From Physcomitrium patens (taxonomy: Eukaryota; Streptophyta; Bryopsida; Funariales; Funariaceae): DNA of 64,000 bases. The notes under the pieces were generated by a model that ran no database searches, was not told the origin of the DNA, and saw only the letters and a program-made list of their open reading frames with translations. Shown here piece by piece: positions 1-9,853 of the stretch. Every line of letters begins with the position of its first letter. The stretch's first letter is position 1. The DNA is taken from NCBI RefSeq assembly GCF_000002425.4, contig NC_037265.1:11736330-11800329 (forward strand). The letters are read 5' to 3'. The position numbers and the translations under genes were made by a program.

Positions 1-956
1 TGGCCCACTTCTCCGCAATATAAACACAAGTTTTGTTCAAACCGTCGCTTCCTTTCCTCAGCTGTGAGGGGTTTGAAACGTACCGCATCAATTTGCATGG
101 GTTCAGGATTTGTGGAGTGATTCTCTGGACCTTTTGAAAATGTAGCAAATGCTCCATCATTTCTCCAGCCTGATCGTCTTTCTTGTCGTAATTCAAAGAG
201 GCGGTTGTCACAAATAATTGCCTGAGATATAAGTTCTTCTAAAGTATCCGCCTTAGGCATGGTGATCAATAAGTTCTTGACATCATCTCTCAGTCCATAT
301 CGAAATCGTGTCATGAACGCCTTATCATTCCAATCAAGATCACATGTAAGCTGTTGAAATTCTGCAGCATAGATTGCAGCAGAACGTGATCCTTGTCGCA
401 GATTTTGTATCTTTCTTTGAGCCACTCTTTCTCGATCGCTATCTCCAAACGCAGCAGTAAGTCTCTCTATGAAAGCCTCTAGGTCGTACAATATTGGAGA
501 ATCCTTCTCCAATAGTGGAACAAGCCAAGAGCGAGCATTTCCTGATAGAAGAGTACCTATGAAAGCAACCTGGGTAAATCCATTCAGATAACGAGAAGGG
601 TATAGGCGTAGGTAAAGCCGTACTTGTTGCACAAAACCTCGAAAGTTGGCTCTTGTTCCGTCAAACTTGTCTGACATACTCACTTTTGGTTCTTTCGTAC
701 TAATCCTTGAAATATCTATAGGGGTCGTATGTGATACATGTCTTGCTTCTCTCAATCGAATAATCTCTTGTTGTAGGCTATGAATTTCGCGTCTAGCTTC
801 TTCGGTCACTAGATCAATTTGAGGTTCTTTACTTAGATTGCGAAGAAATGCAATCTCCTTTCGTACACTATTCATAAGAGCTTGAAGATCTGAAAGAGTT
901 GCCACTCTATTGTCTACTTGTGGAGATGCACTGTCTATGACCTGGTCTACTTCCAT
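1..956 (-). CDS. gag: Gag polyprotein of a Ty3/gypsy retrotransposon, partial
   Basis: The frame is open for 318 codons from the ATG at 956 to the window edge. It is the structural capsid/nucleocapsid protein that packages element RNA in cytoplasmic virus-like particles. Residues about 20-70 are charged and helical (coiled-coil-like). A KFDG motif (97-100) opens the retrotransposon gag domain, and a GNARSWLVPLLE stretch (139-150) matches its typical core. At the C-terminal end of the visible part CLYCGEVG (311-318) starts a CCHC zinc knuckle, and the final His codon is cut by the window edge. The start is chosen because this is the first ATG after the leader and the homologous K element has gag at the equivalent place. 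It is likely intact, since no internal stop was seen on reading through. Confidence 0.88.
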   Translation of the reverse strand, partial: MEVDQVIDSASPQVDNRVATLSDLQALMNSVRKEIAFLRNLSKEPQIDLVTEEARREIHSLQQEIIRLREARHVSHTTPIDISRISTKEPKVSMSDKFDGTRANFRGFVQQVRLYLRLYPSRYLNGFTQVAFIGTLLSGNARSWLVPLLEKDSPILYDLEAFIERLTAAFGDSDRERVAQRKIQNLRQGSRSAAIYAAEFQQLTCDLDWNDKAFMTRFRYGLRDDVKNLLITMPKADTLEELISQAIICDNRLFELRQERRSGWRNDGAFATFSKGPENHSTNPEPMQIDAVRFKPLTAEERKRRFEQNLCLYCGEVG

Positions 957-1478
957 ATTTAGAGAATAGATGGATTAAAATTTTGAGAGAAGAAGGAATT
1001 GCTAAGTCTCTTGGAGAAAATTGTAGCACTACCTGTCACTAAAACCTACTCGGAGAAAAGAAAAAAAAAAAAATACTAAACGATTTCAGTTTTAGAGGAG
1101 GATAATCCGCAACCTCTAAAAATGCCTCAATGCTTTCGAGAAGAGGGGTAATCCGCACTCTATCAAGAAGACAAAGCTCTGAAATCGATGTTAACAGTCT
1201 TTTCTACTAGTTATACTAAACAAAAAGAAGGAATTAATATCAGTCCAAGAGAGGGTAATCCGCAACCCTTAGAACGCTCAAGTATCTCCAAGGAAAGGGG
1301 TAGTCCACTCTCTGCCTCAAAGAACTAAGCTTTGATATTGTGATTGAGAAAATATCAGTTTAGAGGAAGGTAATCCGCAACCCCTAAAGCGCTAGAATAC
1401 CTTCAAGAAGAGGAGTAATCCGCTCTCAAACAAGAATGATTCAGCTCTGATATTAAGATAAAGGCAGTCTCGACAAAC
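957..1478 (-). repeat. 5' leader of L1 with a triplicated unit
   Basis: Three imperfect direct repeats lie at about 1084-1197, 1228-1338 and 1353-1455. Each contains two ggtaatccgc-like blocks and ends, on the minus strand, with a motif resembling the plant initiator-Met primer-binding sequence (core ATATCAGAGC or a variant). The same leader unit occurs once in element K (about 63574-63680) and once, decayed, in L2 (39560-39650), so L1 has expanded it. The rest of the leader is untranslated. Confidence 0.7.
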
Positions 1479-1941
1479 TGTCACGGACCAAAAATACAAA
1501 CAAGAAATCTAAATAAGAAGTTCAAGAAGAAATGATAAGAACTAGATTATCAGATGAGTACAAGAGCAACGCCAAGAGAATTGAGCTAGAGCTTCAAGAG
1601 ATGCGTTGTCGAGACTGAAGAACTCTTCAGCCTCGACTCCTATATATACTACTGGCCTATGGTTCTAAGGAAGCGCATCAAGAAGCTTCCCAAGAACTGT
1701 GAAGCTTCTCGAGCAACTACCCAAGAGCTAGGAAGCTTCTCAAGTAACTTCCTAGAATCTACTAGAATATTCTAAGAATCTTCTAGAGCCTTCTAAGGGA
1801 ATCTTTAGGAAATCTTTAAAGAATCTTTAAAGAATATTTTAAGAAAATATTCAAAGAATCTTCTAGAAGTTTCTAGAGACTTCTTTCTAGAAGGTTCTAG
1901 AAACTTGTCTCTAGAAAGGTCTAAGGACTATGTCCCTAACA
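1479..1941 (-). repeat. 5' LTR of L1 (463 bp)
   Basis: On the minus strand it begins TGTTAGGGACATAG and ends GGTCCGTGACA, the TG...CA form of LTRs. The matching decayed LTR L2 lies at 39670-40210. The U3-proximal part (about 1680-1920) is dense in GAA/TTC half-sites such as TTCTAGAA and GAAGCTTC. A possible promoter core (tatatatact, plus strand about 1640-1650) lies further into the LTR. The boundaries rest on the TG/CA ends and on comparison with L2. Confidence 0.75.
1760..1880 (-). promoter_or_regulatory. Heat-shock-element-like cluster in the L1 LTR
   Basis: At 1856-1873 the sequence is GAATCTTCTAGAAGTTTC, a perfect run of four alternating GAA/TTC half-sites at 5-bp spacing, which is the heat-shock factor binding consensus. 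A second run, GAATATTC then GAATCTTC, lies at 1765-1783. GAAGCTTC pairs occur upstream (about 1680-1740). The position in U3 is where a retrotransposon promoter would carry enhancers. That heat shock actually activates the element is inferred. Confidence 0.5.
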
Positions 1942-3505
1942 ATTGATCCATTATCTTTGTGTGATATTATGAAGTGTGAAGATGCAATCAAGTAGGAGAA
2001 GGCTATGGAAGAAGAGTACTAATCTCTTATAGACAATGGTACATGGGAATTGGTACCTCTTCTAGCAAATCGATCTAGTGTTGGTTGTAAGTGGATCTTT
2101 AGGACTAAAAGAGATGCAATGGGTGTGGTAGTGAGACACAAGGTAAGATTAGTTGCAAAATGATACTCACAAGTTGCTGGAATTGATTTCAATGAGACTT
2201 ATGCATCCGTTGCCAAATTCACTACCATTAGGACCATTGTAGCAATTGAGGCAACAATGGATTTAGAAATACACCAAATGGATGTGAAGACGGCCTTTTT
2301 GAATGAAAAATTATAAGAAGATATCTACATGGACCAACATCAAGGATTTGTACAACAAGGTAAAGAACAACTTGTGTGCAAATTGAAGAAATCCTTGTAT
2401 GGATTGAAATAATCACCAAGGGCATGGTACCAATGAATTGATACCTTTTTTTATCAATGAAGGATTTGTGAGGAGTGAAGGTGATCATTCATTGTACGTG
2501 ATGCAATCTAGAGAGTTCTTGCTAATTGTAATCCTTTATGTTGATGATTTGATCATCTTGGCTATTAATATGAAAAAGATGGATTGGATGAAGGCCAAAT
2601 TAGAGAAAGAATATGAGATGGGTGATTTGGGAGAATTGGACTATTGCTTGGGAGTGGAATTTATAAGAGGTCGTGGTAATAAGACCATTACAATGAGCTA
2701 AATCAAGTACATTGAAGAAGTGTTGAAACGATTCAACATGGAGGAGTGCAAGTCTATTGGAACACCCTTGGAGGCAAATTTGAAGTTGATGAAGCTCACG
2801 GATGAGGAGTTTGTACTAGTTGAAGGTGAGATGTAAAGTGTTCCTTATAATGCAGTAGTAGGCTCACTCATGTATGTAATGGTGGTCACAAGAGTGGATC
2901 TTGCATATGCGGTGAGTATTGTAAGCCAATACATGTCTAAGGCTGGACGAATGCATTGAAAAACAGTAAAGAAGATATTGAAGTACTTTAAAGGTACAAA
3001 AGACTTCAAATTGTGCCTTGGTGGTAAGAACATTGACTTGCAAGGTTATTATAATGCAAATTGGACTGGAGATGTAAATGATAGAAGATCTACAATAGGA
3101 TATGTGTTCTTTATTGGAATGAGAGCCATTTCATAGAATTGCAAGAAATAACCTACCATTGCAAGATCAACAATGGAAGCAAAGTACATGGCAGCAAGTC
3201 ATTGTACAATAGAGGCATGTTCGATAAGGCAACTCTTAGAAGACATTGATCTAGTACAATTAGAAGCAACTCTAATTATGTGTGATAATCAAGGATGTCT
3301 TGCATTTGCCAAGTATCCAAAACACCCCTTAAGGACCAAGTACATTCATATTCAATATCATTTCATACGAGAGAAGATTGAAGATGGAATAATAGGTATG
3401 AAGTATTGTGCTACAAATGACATGCTTGCTGATGTGCTTACTAAGGCATTAGTAAAGGATAGACATCATGAATTGATTCAAAGATTAGGATTAAAAGCCT
3501 TTTGA
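1942..3505 (+). pseudogene. pol: Ty1/copia reverse transcriptase-RNase H relic
   Basis: The conceptual plus-strand product, read through several in-frame stops, is a copia-type RT followed by RNase H. A CKWIF motif (about 2088) leads to an HQMDVKTAFLN motif (2271-2303). The catalytic YVDDLI lies at about 2539-2556 and a GSLMYVM block at about 2863-2883. RNase H motifs follow: STMEAKYMAAS (3167-3199) and ADVLTKAL (about 3430-3453). The frame ends at TGA 3503-3505. The integrase and gag expected upstream are absent because L1 begins at 1941. About ten in-frame stops interrupt it, most at positions where copia proteins have Gln, Arg or Trp. It is non-functional. Confidence 0.9.
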
Positions 3506-3523
3506 ATATTAACAAAGTGGGAG

Positions 3524-3827
3524 TGTTGAAGATCAGCAAGTACTTGCTTAGTTACAACCACATAGAGATTAAGCATAGTATGTTGCTAATAGTAAAAAGG
3601 CAGTAAAGAATTAAAGTAAGTTATTATGGTGGCATCAAGGATTTAGTTGGATGAGGTAGAAATGGATGTAATATCAAAAGGATGGAAGTTGCCTTGTCGG
3701 TGAGCAAACCACCACCTATAAGTAAAGAGTGTTGGAAGTAAGAATTATCTTTCTCCACACTTCTCTTAGACTACAATCCTTGCTGATACTAAGTATTTGT
3801 AGCTTTTAGACTTCTTTTCTTTAATAA
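3524..3827 (+). repeat. Probable copia 3' LTR remnant
   Basis: A purine-rich tract, AAAGTGGGAG, immediately precedes TGTTGAAGATCAGC at 3524, the usual polypurine tract/LTR start arrangement after copia RNase H. The downstream boundary is unclear. By about 3828 the sequence matches the 3' end of DHG-type LTRs (agcccaacgctttttt and aggcaagctctc), so the copia LTR is truncated or fused there. Confidence 0.5.
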
Positions 3828-3919
3828 GCCCAACGCTTTTTTAAGGCAAGCTCTCTTTTCTCCGACATTATTGGTACTTCTACTGAGAGCGCCTTGAGGC
3901 ATTGAATTCTCTACAAGCC

Positions 3920-5992
3920 ATGATGGAGGATTCTAGATTTGGAGAAACAAGTCGTGGTAGAAGTTAAAATTTTGCTGATGATTTTTTGAAGGTTATGCAA
4001 ATGTTTATGAAAAAACAAGCTGCAAATTCAAGAGGGCAAGGAGCTACCAAAGCTTTAAGAGGAGTAATTAATAAGATTGGAAGATTTGATGGTAAGAACA
4101 TCACGGGCTTTCTCAAAATTTATGCTTGGGAGATAAAAATCTATCAAGTATCTAAGAATAGAATAATTGAAACCTTTGATTTGATAGTTGTGCTAGAGAT
4201 AAGGGAGAGGATTAGGCAACATCATGAAAAAATCCATGAGAATACATGGACCAAGTTTGAAGAAAGACTTTGTAACAAATATTTTGATGAAGATACTGAA
4301 AGAATATCAAAGAGAGGATTTCTTGATTGGTTAGAAAAAAAACCAAGCAAGCATATGGGACCTAATGAATGGCTGAGAGAATTTGAAATAAAATTTGGAT
4401 AACTTCTATTATCTGAGAAGTACCTTTTGGAGGTTAGAAAATCAGAGTTATTTTTACAAGCTACAGATGAGACTTTAGAAGACAAATTATTTTTTCTTCT
4501 ACAAGATATAACAATAAAAGGTGGATTTACAGCTAACTGGAGAAGATTAGAAGAGGGAGTAAGTCTTATTGCAAAGCAACAGCATATGAAGGCTAAAAGA
4601 CTAGAAGCAAGGATGGAAGCAACTCCAATAATTGTCACAAAAGCTCCAATGGCATTATAAGATACTCATATGTCAACAAATTTTTCAAAAGATAAGATAT
4701 TAGATGATGGAACCCTTGAGGAATTTATGAAAGGGATTAAAGAATTAAACGTAGAAATGAGTGTTTTAAAAAGAGAGACAAAGCCAAACTCTACATGATC
4801 AATAGAAGATACAAAAGGATTTATAACATGGTACATTTGGTATGATGATCCAAGCCATAAGAGTAGAGATTGTAGATCATATGTAAAGGCTATGAAGAAT
4901 GGAATTATTACCTTTAAAAAGGGAAGAATTAGAGATGCAGCAACTGATGAGGCTCATGAGACCAATTTTAGATGAGGTGGTATGAAAAAGTTGATAGAGG
5001 AGAAATTGGACAAAGGTAGCTTGTGACGTGGCAAAGAAATAGAAACTTATAGCATTGAAGCAAAGCACAGTAAGATAAAAGCTCCATCACTTGAATCTAA
5101 AGAGGTAATCATCTAGGGTGCAAAAGTTATCTAGAAGTTAACTTGGTGGAATGATCTAATTGATGCAACTATCATTAGAGCCTATTTGGTAAGTGAGTAT
5201 AGAAAAATAGAGTCTTATGATGCATCCGTGGAAGTAAAGAGAGGTAGCAATGATGAAGGAGAAGAAGTAGAAAGGCCAATAAAAAAGAAAGAATCACATG
5301 TTATCAAAGATCCTTCACCAAAACAAAGACCAGCAAGCCATACAAAGCAAAGATAAGAAATAGAGCCTTTTTCTTCACATCGAAGTAATACACTACTTCC
5401 TAAGGAAAGGTGGGAAGAAAAGATGAATATAGAGAATAGTAGAAAAAAAGAAGATGAGACAAAGTCAAAGCCTAAAGCACCAGCCTATAAATTGCAATCA
5501 GATATTGAATCTTCCATTGATATGAAGGATATTTTGGATGCTAAGATTAATTTTATTTTAAGAGAAGCTCTTGGTATTGCAAAAAAAGACTTTCATGAGC
5601 TCATTATTGATGTGATCAAAAGAAAACGATAGATAACACCAAAAGTAGTAATGGTGAAGGCATTAGATACTTTAATGAATGAAGAAGAGGAAGAAGAGAT
5701 TGGTCAAGTGTTTGCATTAATATATGAATAAAAAAAAAAGTATGAAGACTTTTGTGGTGAGTTGGATGAAATTTTGAATGGAGAAATGGAAGATGAAGTC
5801 TTGCAAATGTTTATTGTTGTTCATGTAAACAAAAGCAAAATAAAAGGTGTATTTGGCAAGAACCAAGAAAATAAAGAGATTGTTGAAAGAAGAACGATTC
5901 ATGTCACAAGTATTAGAGGACTTGAAAGAGAGGCAAGGGTGACACGTTATGAAAAAAGTGAAGGTGAAGCATCTTATTCTCATTCATTTTAG
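3920..5992 (+). pseudogene. gag: DHG-group gag relic (element A)
   Basis: A double ATG at 3920/3923 follows the leader. The product is broken by stops (first at about 3966) but open from 3986 to 4402 (138 codons) and in shorter blocks after. The block around KIGRFDGKNITGFLKIY recurs in element E (about 27780) and X4 (about 57920), which defines the group. A later stretch at about 4825-4880 (WYDDPSHKSRDC) corresponds to a CX2CX4HX4C zinc knuckle whose first two cysteines are lost. The C-terminal third is Lys/Glu-rich and low complexity. Gag would form the particle shell. Confidence 0.75.
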
Positions 5993-6480
5993 ACAAGAGC
6001 CACCATGAAAACCTATGCCAAACTTAGAAGTTTGGATGAGCCAATTTTAGCTCTTATGGATCATGGTTCTGAGATCAACATCTTATCTAAGAAGACTTAT
6101 GAGAAAAAAAAATGGCCCATTGATACTAACCATAGATGGGTATTGAGAGGTGCTAATAATAAAAAATGAACTCTTTTTGGTGCTTGTCTAGCAATAAAGG
6201 TAAAGGTTGGAGATGTCGAAGTAGAACAAAATTTCTTTGTATAAAACCAAGGAAGTTATTTGATTATTTTGAGGTAGCCATACATCACTATAACAAGGAT
6301 GGAGACCAAGGTATTATATGATGACTCATGCTATACTAGAATTCAAAGCCGTGATGGAAAAAGATTAGTTCAATTTCTTACAATGAGACCAAATCATGAG
6401 AGGCATAGAGATCACCTTAGAAAAACTCTTATAGATTGTGAGCATGATGATTTCCTAGATTTTTAGATTGCATACGTGGA
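5993..6480 (+). pseudogene. DHG-group aspartic protease relic (element A)
   Basis: Read through stops, this encodes a retroelement protease. LALMDHGSEINILS (about 6049-6090) is the active-site region, but with Asp-His-Gly instead of Asp-Thr/Ser-Gly. A flap-like and second-half region follows (VGDVEVEQNFFV, about 6210-6240, then an ITRMETKVL block). The equivalent region of E (about 29195-29560) has DYG, one codon change away. The enzyme would cleave the Gag-Pol precursor. Several stops make it inactive. Confidence 0.65.
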
Positions 6481-7089
6481 ATATGGGGTGCCATGAGTAC
6501 AAAGAAATTATCTACTGTTGCATGCCTTAATATACAAAGGAATGGTTGTAGGATTTGGAATTTAATCAAAGAAGGATTCATAAGTTTTAAAAAGGTTGAG
6601 TATTTGAATTTTAAATATAAAGATTCAATGAAGAAAATTGAAAGAAAATTAAAAAAAATAGGTGTAATTTTGAGTGATAAATTTATTTTTGGAGTTGTTG
6701 AAGAAGGATTTTTAAATAATATTTTATAAGTTTTAGAGACTTTACAAAGAGAGAAGACTGCATGTATTAATGTGATGGTAGAGATTCACTCAAGAAGCAT
6801 ATATAAAGAAATATTAATGACAATTGCTAATGCAAGGTTGGTTGAAAGTTATGGCTTAAAAACTGATGCTATAGTGAATACTAAGTACAAAACTATGGCA
6901 TAGAAGGTGAGACCAGTGGCAATGCAACTACTGCTAGACTCTGAAGATCATATTAAGGAAGTTGAAAAAAAGCCTAGATTAAGGAAAACTAGAAGGATTG
7001 GTCACAATTTCATAGAAGAAATATTGGCCAAACTAAAAATTAGAGGGAGTGAATTTTTAAAAAAACTTGAAAAGAAAAGATTCTAAGCA
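6481..7089 (+). pseudogene. Protease-RT linker of element A
   Basis: A weakly conserved region between protease and RT, open only in patches (for example 6493-6729). The stretch at about 6904-7080 keeps a recognisable basic linker (KPRLRKTRRIGHNFIEE) that recurs in E at about 30120-30175. No catalytic motif was seen. Confidence 0.45.
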
Positions 7090-7850
7090 ATGATTTCTAA
7101 GCATGGTAAGGCTTTTGCTTCTTCACCAAATGAAATTCGATGTGACAATCCAAAGGTTATTGTGCCAATGGTCATTTTTACTATTCCACATGTGCCTTGG
7201 GATTTAAAGCCAATTCATGTACCAAAAGCCTCGCTACCTAAGTTGATGAGTTGTAAATGGGAATACTTGAGCCATCAATGGCTCCATATTCTAATCAATG
7301 GTTCATGATACCTAAGAAGTCTAGAGCTTTGAGATTCATTTAAGTCATGCAGCTAGCTAACAAAGTGACAATTAGAAACAAGAGATCAGGGCCAATTGTA
7401 GATGAGGTTACTGAGGCTTTTATAAGGCATGCCATTTATTCTATTGGAGATCTTTATTTTGGTTATGATCAGTTTGAACGTGCATCAGAAAGTAAAGATT
7501 TGATAACTATAAAAACTCTTTTAGGACTTGTGAGGATGTACACCTTGTCTCAAGGTGCGACAAATTTATTGACTCATATGTAAAATGCTATTAATAAAAT
7601 CTTAAGGAATTTTGTGCCTAAAAAGACCATTCCATTTGTAGATGATATTTCTATCAAAGGTTATAAAGAAGAAGCAAAAGACTTCAATGTGGATACTGAT
7701 GGATGCAAAAAGTTTATAATGCATCACATTGAAGATGTAGAGAAAATTTTAAAGAAACTTGAAGATGTGGACTTACTATTATCAATTGAAAATTCTAAAT
7801 TTAGAGTTAATGAGATTATAGTAGTTGGACACTTGTAAAGGAGATATGGC
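7090..7850 (+). pseudogene. pol: DHG-group reverse transcriptase relic (element A)
   Basis: Patches at 7090-7308, 7347-7583 and 7614-7838 together make a Ty3-type RT. VPWDLKPIHVP opens it. A VTIRNKRSGPIVDEV block is followed by IYSIGDLYFGYDQFE (the palm strand with the first catalytic Asp). IPFVDDISIKGY (about 7630-7665) carries the FVDD form of the catalytic YxDD box. Stops separate the patches. The enzyme would copy element RNA into cDNA. Confidence 0.8.
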
Positions 7851-8714
7851 AAAAAATCTAATCTTGAAAAAATTGATGCCATTGCTAGGATGAAGACATG
7901 TAATAGCAACACTGAAATAAGAAGGTTTTTAGGTGCTTGTATCTTCTATCAAATTTGGATTCCTCATTTTGCTCACATAGTTGAGCCATTATATAATGTC
8001 TTGAAAAAAAGAACCAAGTTCAAATGGGAACAGAAGCAAGAAATGACCATGGAAGGTCTAAAGGAGATTTTAAAATCACCGCCAATCTCGAGGCAAGTTG
8101 ACTATGATTGTAGAAGGTTAATTATTATTACCGTTGATATAAACCTAATTGCTATTGGTTGGGCTATTGCTCAAGATGATGCTGAAAGAAAAAGGTTTGC
8201 TATCAAATTTGGAGCAAGGATTCTCACAAAGAGACAAAGAAAATATCCATAAGTGAAGCGAAAACTTTTGGGAGTACTCACGTCTACGAAGGCAGACAAA
8301 AACTATTTGATTGGAACCAATGTGGTGTTGGAAACCGATTGCTTTTCATTATTAGGTATGATTGCTAATTGTTCTATTCTTGATATTGCTATGTTAAGGT
8401 GGATAGCCTACATCAAATCACTTAACCCTATATTGATGCACATTTTTGGCAAAAAAAACTCTATAGCAGATATGTTATCTAGAGCTAGATATATTTGTGA
8501 AGAAAAAATGGAAACACAAGAAATTGGTGAAGATGATGAAGTTGAGAACTATGGTTATATATTGGCTATTGACAAAGCAAAATTAAGTGATGGAAATAGA
8601 TCATTTAGAGATGATCTTTATGGAGAGAAATTGAGAGATATTGACATTTATTTGAGCACTATGAGAAGACAAGAAGCTTGGTCAAACAAGACCTTTAAAG
8701 ACAATAGACACTAA
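7851..8714 (+). pseudogene. pol: RT C-terminus and RNase H relic (element A)
   Basis: Two long open blocks (7890-8252 and 8253-8714, separated by one TAA at 8250) cover the RT thumb/connection (RRFLGACIFYQIWIPHF), then RNase H. IITVDINLIAIGWAI supplies the first catalytic Asp, ARILTKRQRKYP the region before the catalytic Glu, and VVLETDCFSLL and KKNSIADMLSRARY the later motifs. RNase H would degrade the RNA strand during cDNA synthesis. This is the best preserved coding part of element A. Confidence 0.82.
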
Positions 8715-9853
8715 TCTTATAACTATCTTTTAAAAGATAGTTTTTTGTAGAAGAGGACAAAAAAGAAAGATGGAGTGTCATTAAGGGTGATTGATGATAT
8801 AGAGACTAAAAATCAGATTCTTAAAGAATTTCATGATACCCTTTGGATAGGGCATAGAGGAATTTGAGCCACCTACAACAAAGTCAAGGAACGATATTGG
8901 TGGAAAGGTCTTTACAAAGATGTGGAGGAATTTGTGGCTTTTTATATAGAATACCAATTATAATCTAAAAATAGATACAAAGATGAGTTACATCCTACCT
9001 ATCTACTTACCATACACTTTCAATGGATGATTGACTTGGTAGCCATGCCTTTGGGATTGTAGAGTATGAAATATGTTGTCTTGGCTAAAAAAGAACTCTC
9101 CATCTTTGTTAAAGGTAGAACTTTGAAGAACAAGACTATAGAAGGGGTTTGTAGATTTATCCTCGAAGCCATCTTTAAGAGATATGGAAGTATTGGAAGA
9201 ATGAGAGCAGATTTAGGAGAATTAGATGCAATTAAGGCTAAAAACTTTTTTCAAAGATATGATGTGAAGTTGAAATTAACTACTGCTTATAATCCTGAGG
9301 CTAACGGCAAGAGTGAAAGAGGGCATCATCCCATTATTAATGCTCTTATTAAGGCTTATAGAGGTAAGCTAAAATAATGGCCAAGACTTCTGCCATTTGT
9401 TTTATAGGCAGATAGAACCACTTATAGCACTGTTACTGCTCATATGCCTGTTGAGCTTATGTTGGATCAAAAGCCAATTTTTCCAGTGGAAGATTCAGTG
9501 CCCACTTGGATATTTTTAAATTAAAAAGATAGAATTATAAGAGAAGAATTGCTAGAGCTTCAAATCCAATAGCTTGAAAGATTGCCTGAAAATAAAAATA
9601 TTGCATTGAAGAAATTAAAGGCAGCTAGGTTGAACAACAAAGAAAGGTTTGATAAAATGCACCAATTGAAGATCAAACAAATTCAAGTTGGAGATTGGGT
9701 GCTAGTATTTGATAGCAGTCTTAAACATCAACATAGTACTCTTAGAGTGCTATGAATAAAGTATAGGACATGGAGGTAATGGAAGATGATGAAGACGATG
9801 GAGATATGTAAATTAGTACATGTCAGAGAATGTGTAAGTTTGGAGGGAGTAGA
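8715..9853 (+). pseudogene. pol: DHG-group integrase relic and 3' untranslated tract (element A)
   Basis: Read through stops: an N-terminal region with HRGI and YWWKGLYKDVEEFV (about 8850-8935), then the catalytic core. WMIDLVAMPLG (about 9026-9058) supplies the first Asp, and RADLGELDAIKAKNFF with AYNPEANGKSERGH (about 9210-9330) supplies the second Asp and the Glu of DDE. The block 9066-9377 is open. A C-terminal RLNNKERFDK region lies at about 9630-9660. The final ~80 bp ends in a GGAGGGAGT polypurine tract. Integrase would join cDNA to host DNA. Confidence 0.8.

Larger units (their letters stand above)
1..1941 (-). mobile_element. Ty3/gypsy LTR retrotransposon L1, 5' end (runs off window)
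   Basis: On the minus strand the order is LTR (1941 to 1479), untranslated leader (1478 to 957) and gag (956 to the window edge). The gag frame has no stop, unlike nearly every other element here, so this is one of the youngest insertions. It abuts a copia reverse-transcriptase relic at 1942, where copia-like coding sequence begins mid-domain. This suggests L1 inserted into the copia element. The pol genes and the 3' LTR lie outside the window, so autonomy cannot be judged. Confidence 0.85.

Noticed and set aside
2845-3033. Minus-strand ORF within the copia relic, and similar antisense ORFs at 2228, 4222, 5717 and 7724
   Set aside because: They are shadows of plus-strand retroelement coding sequence.
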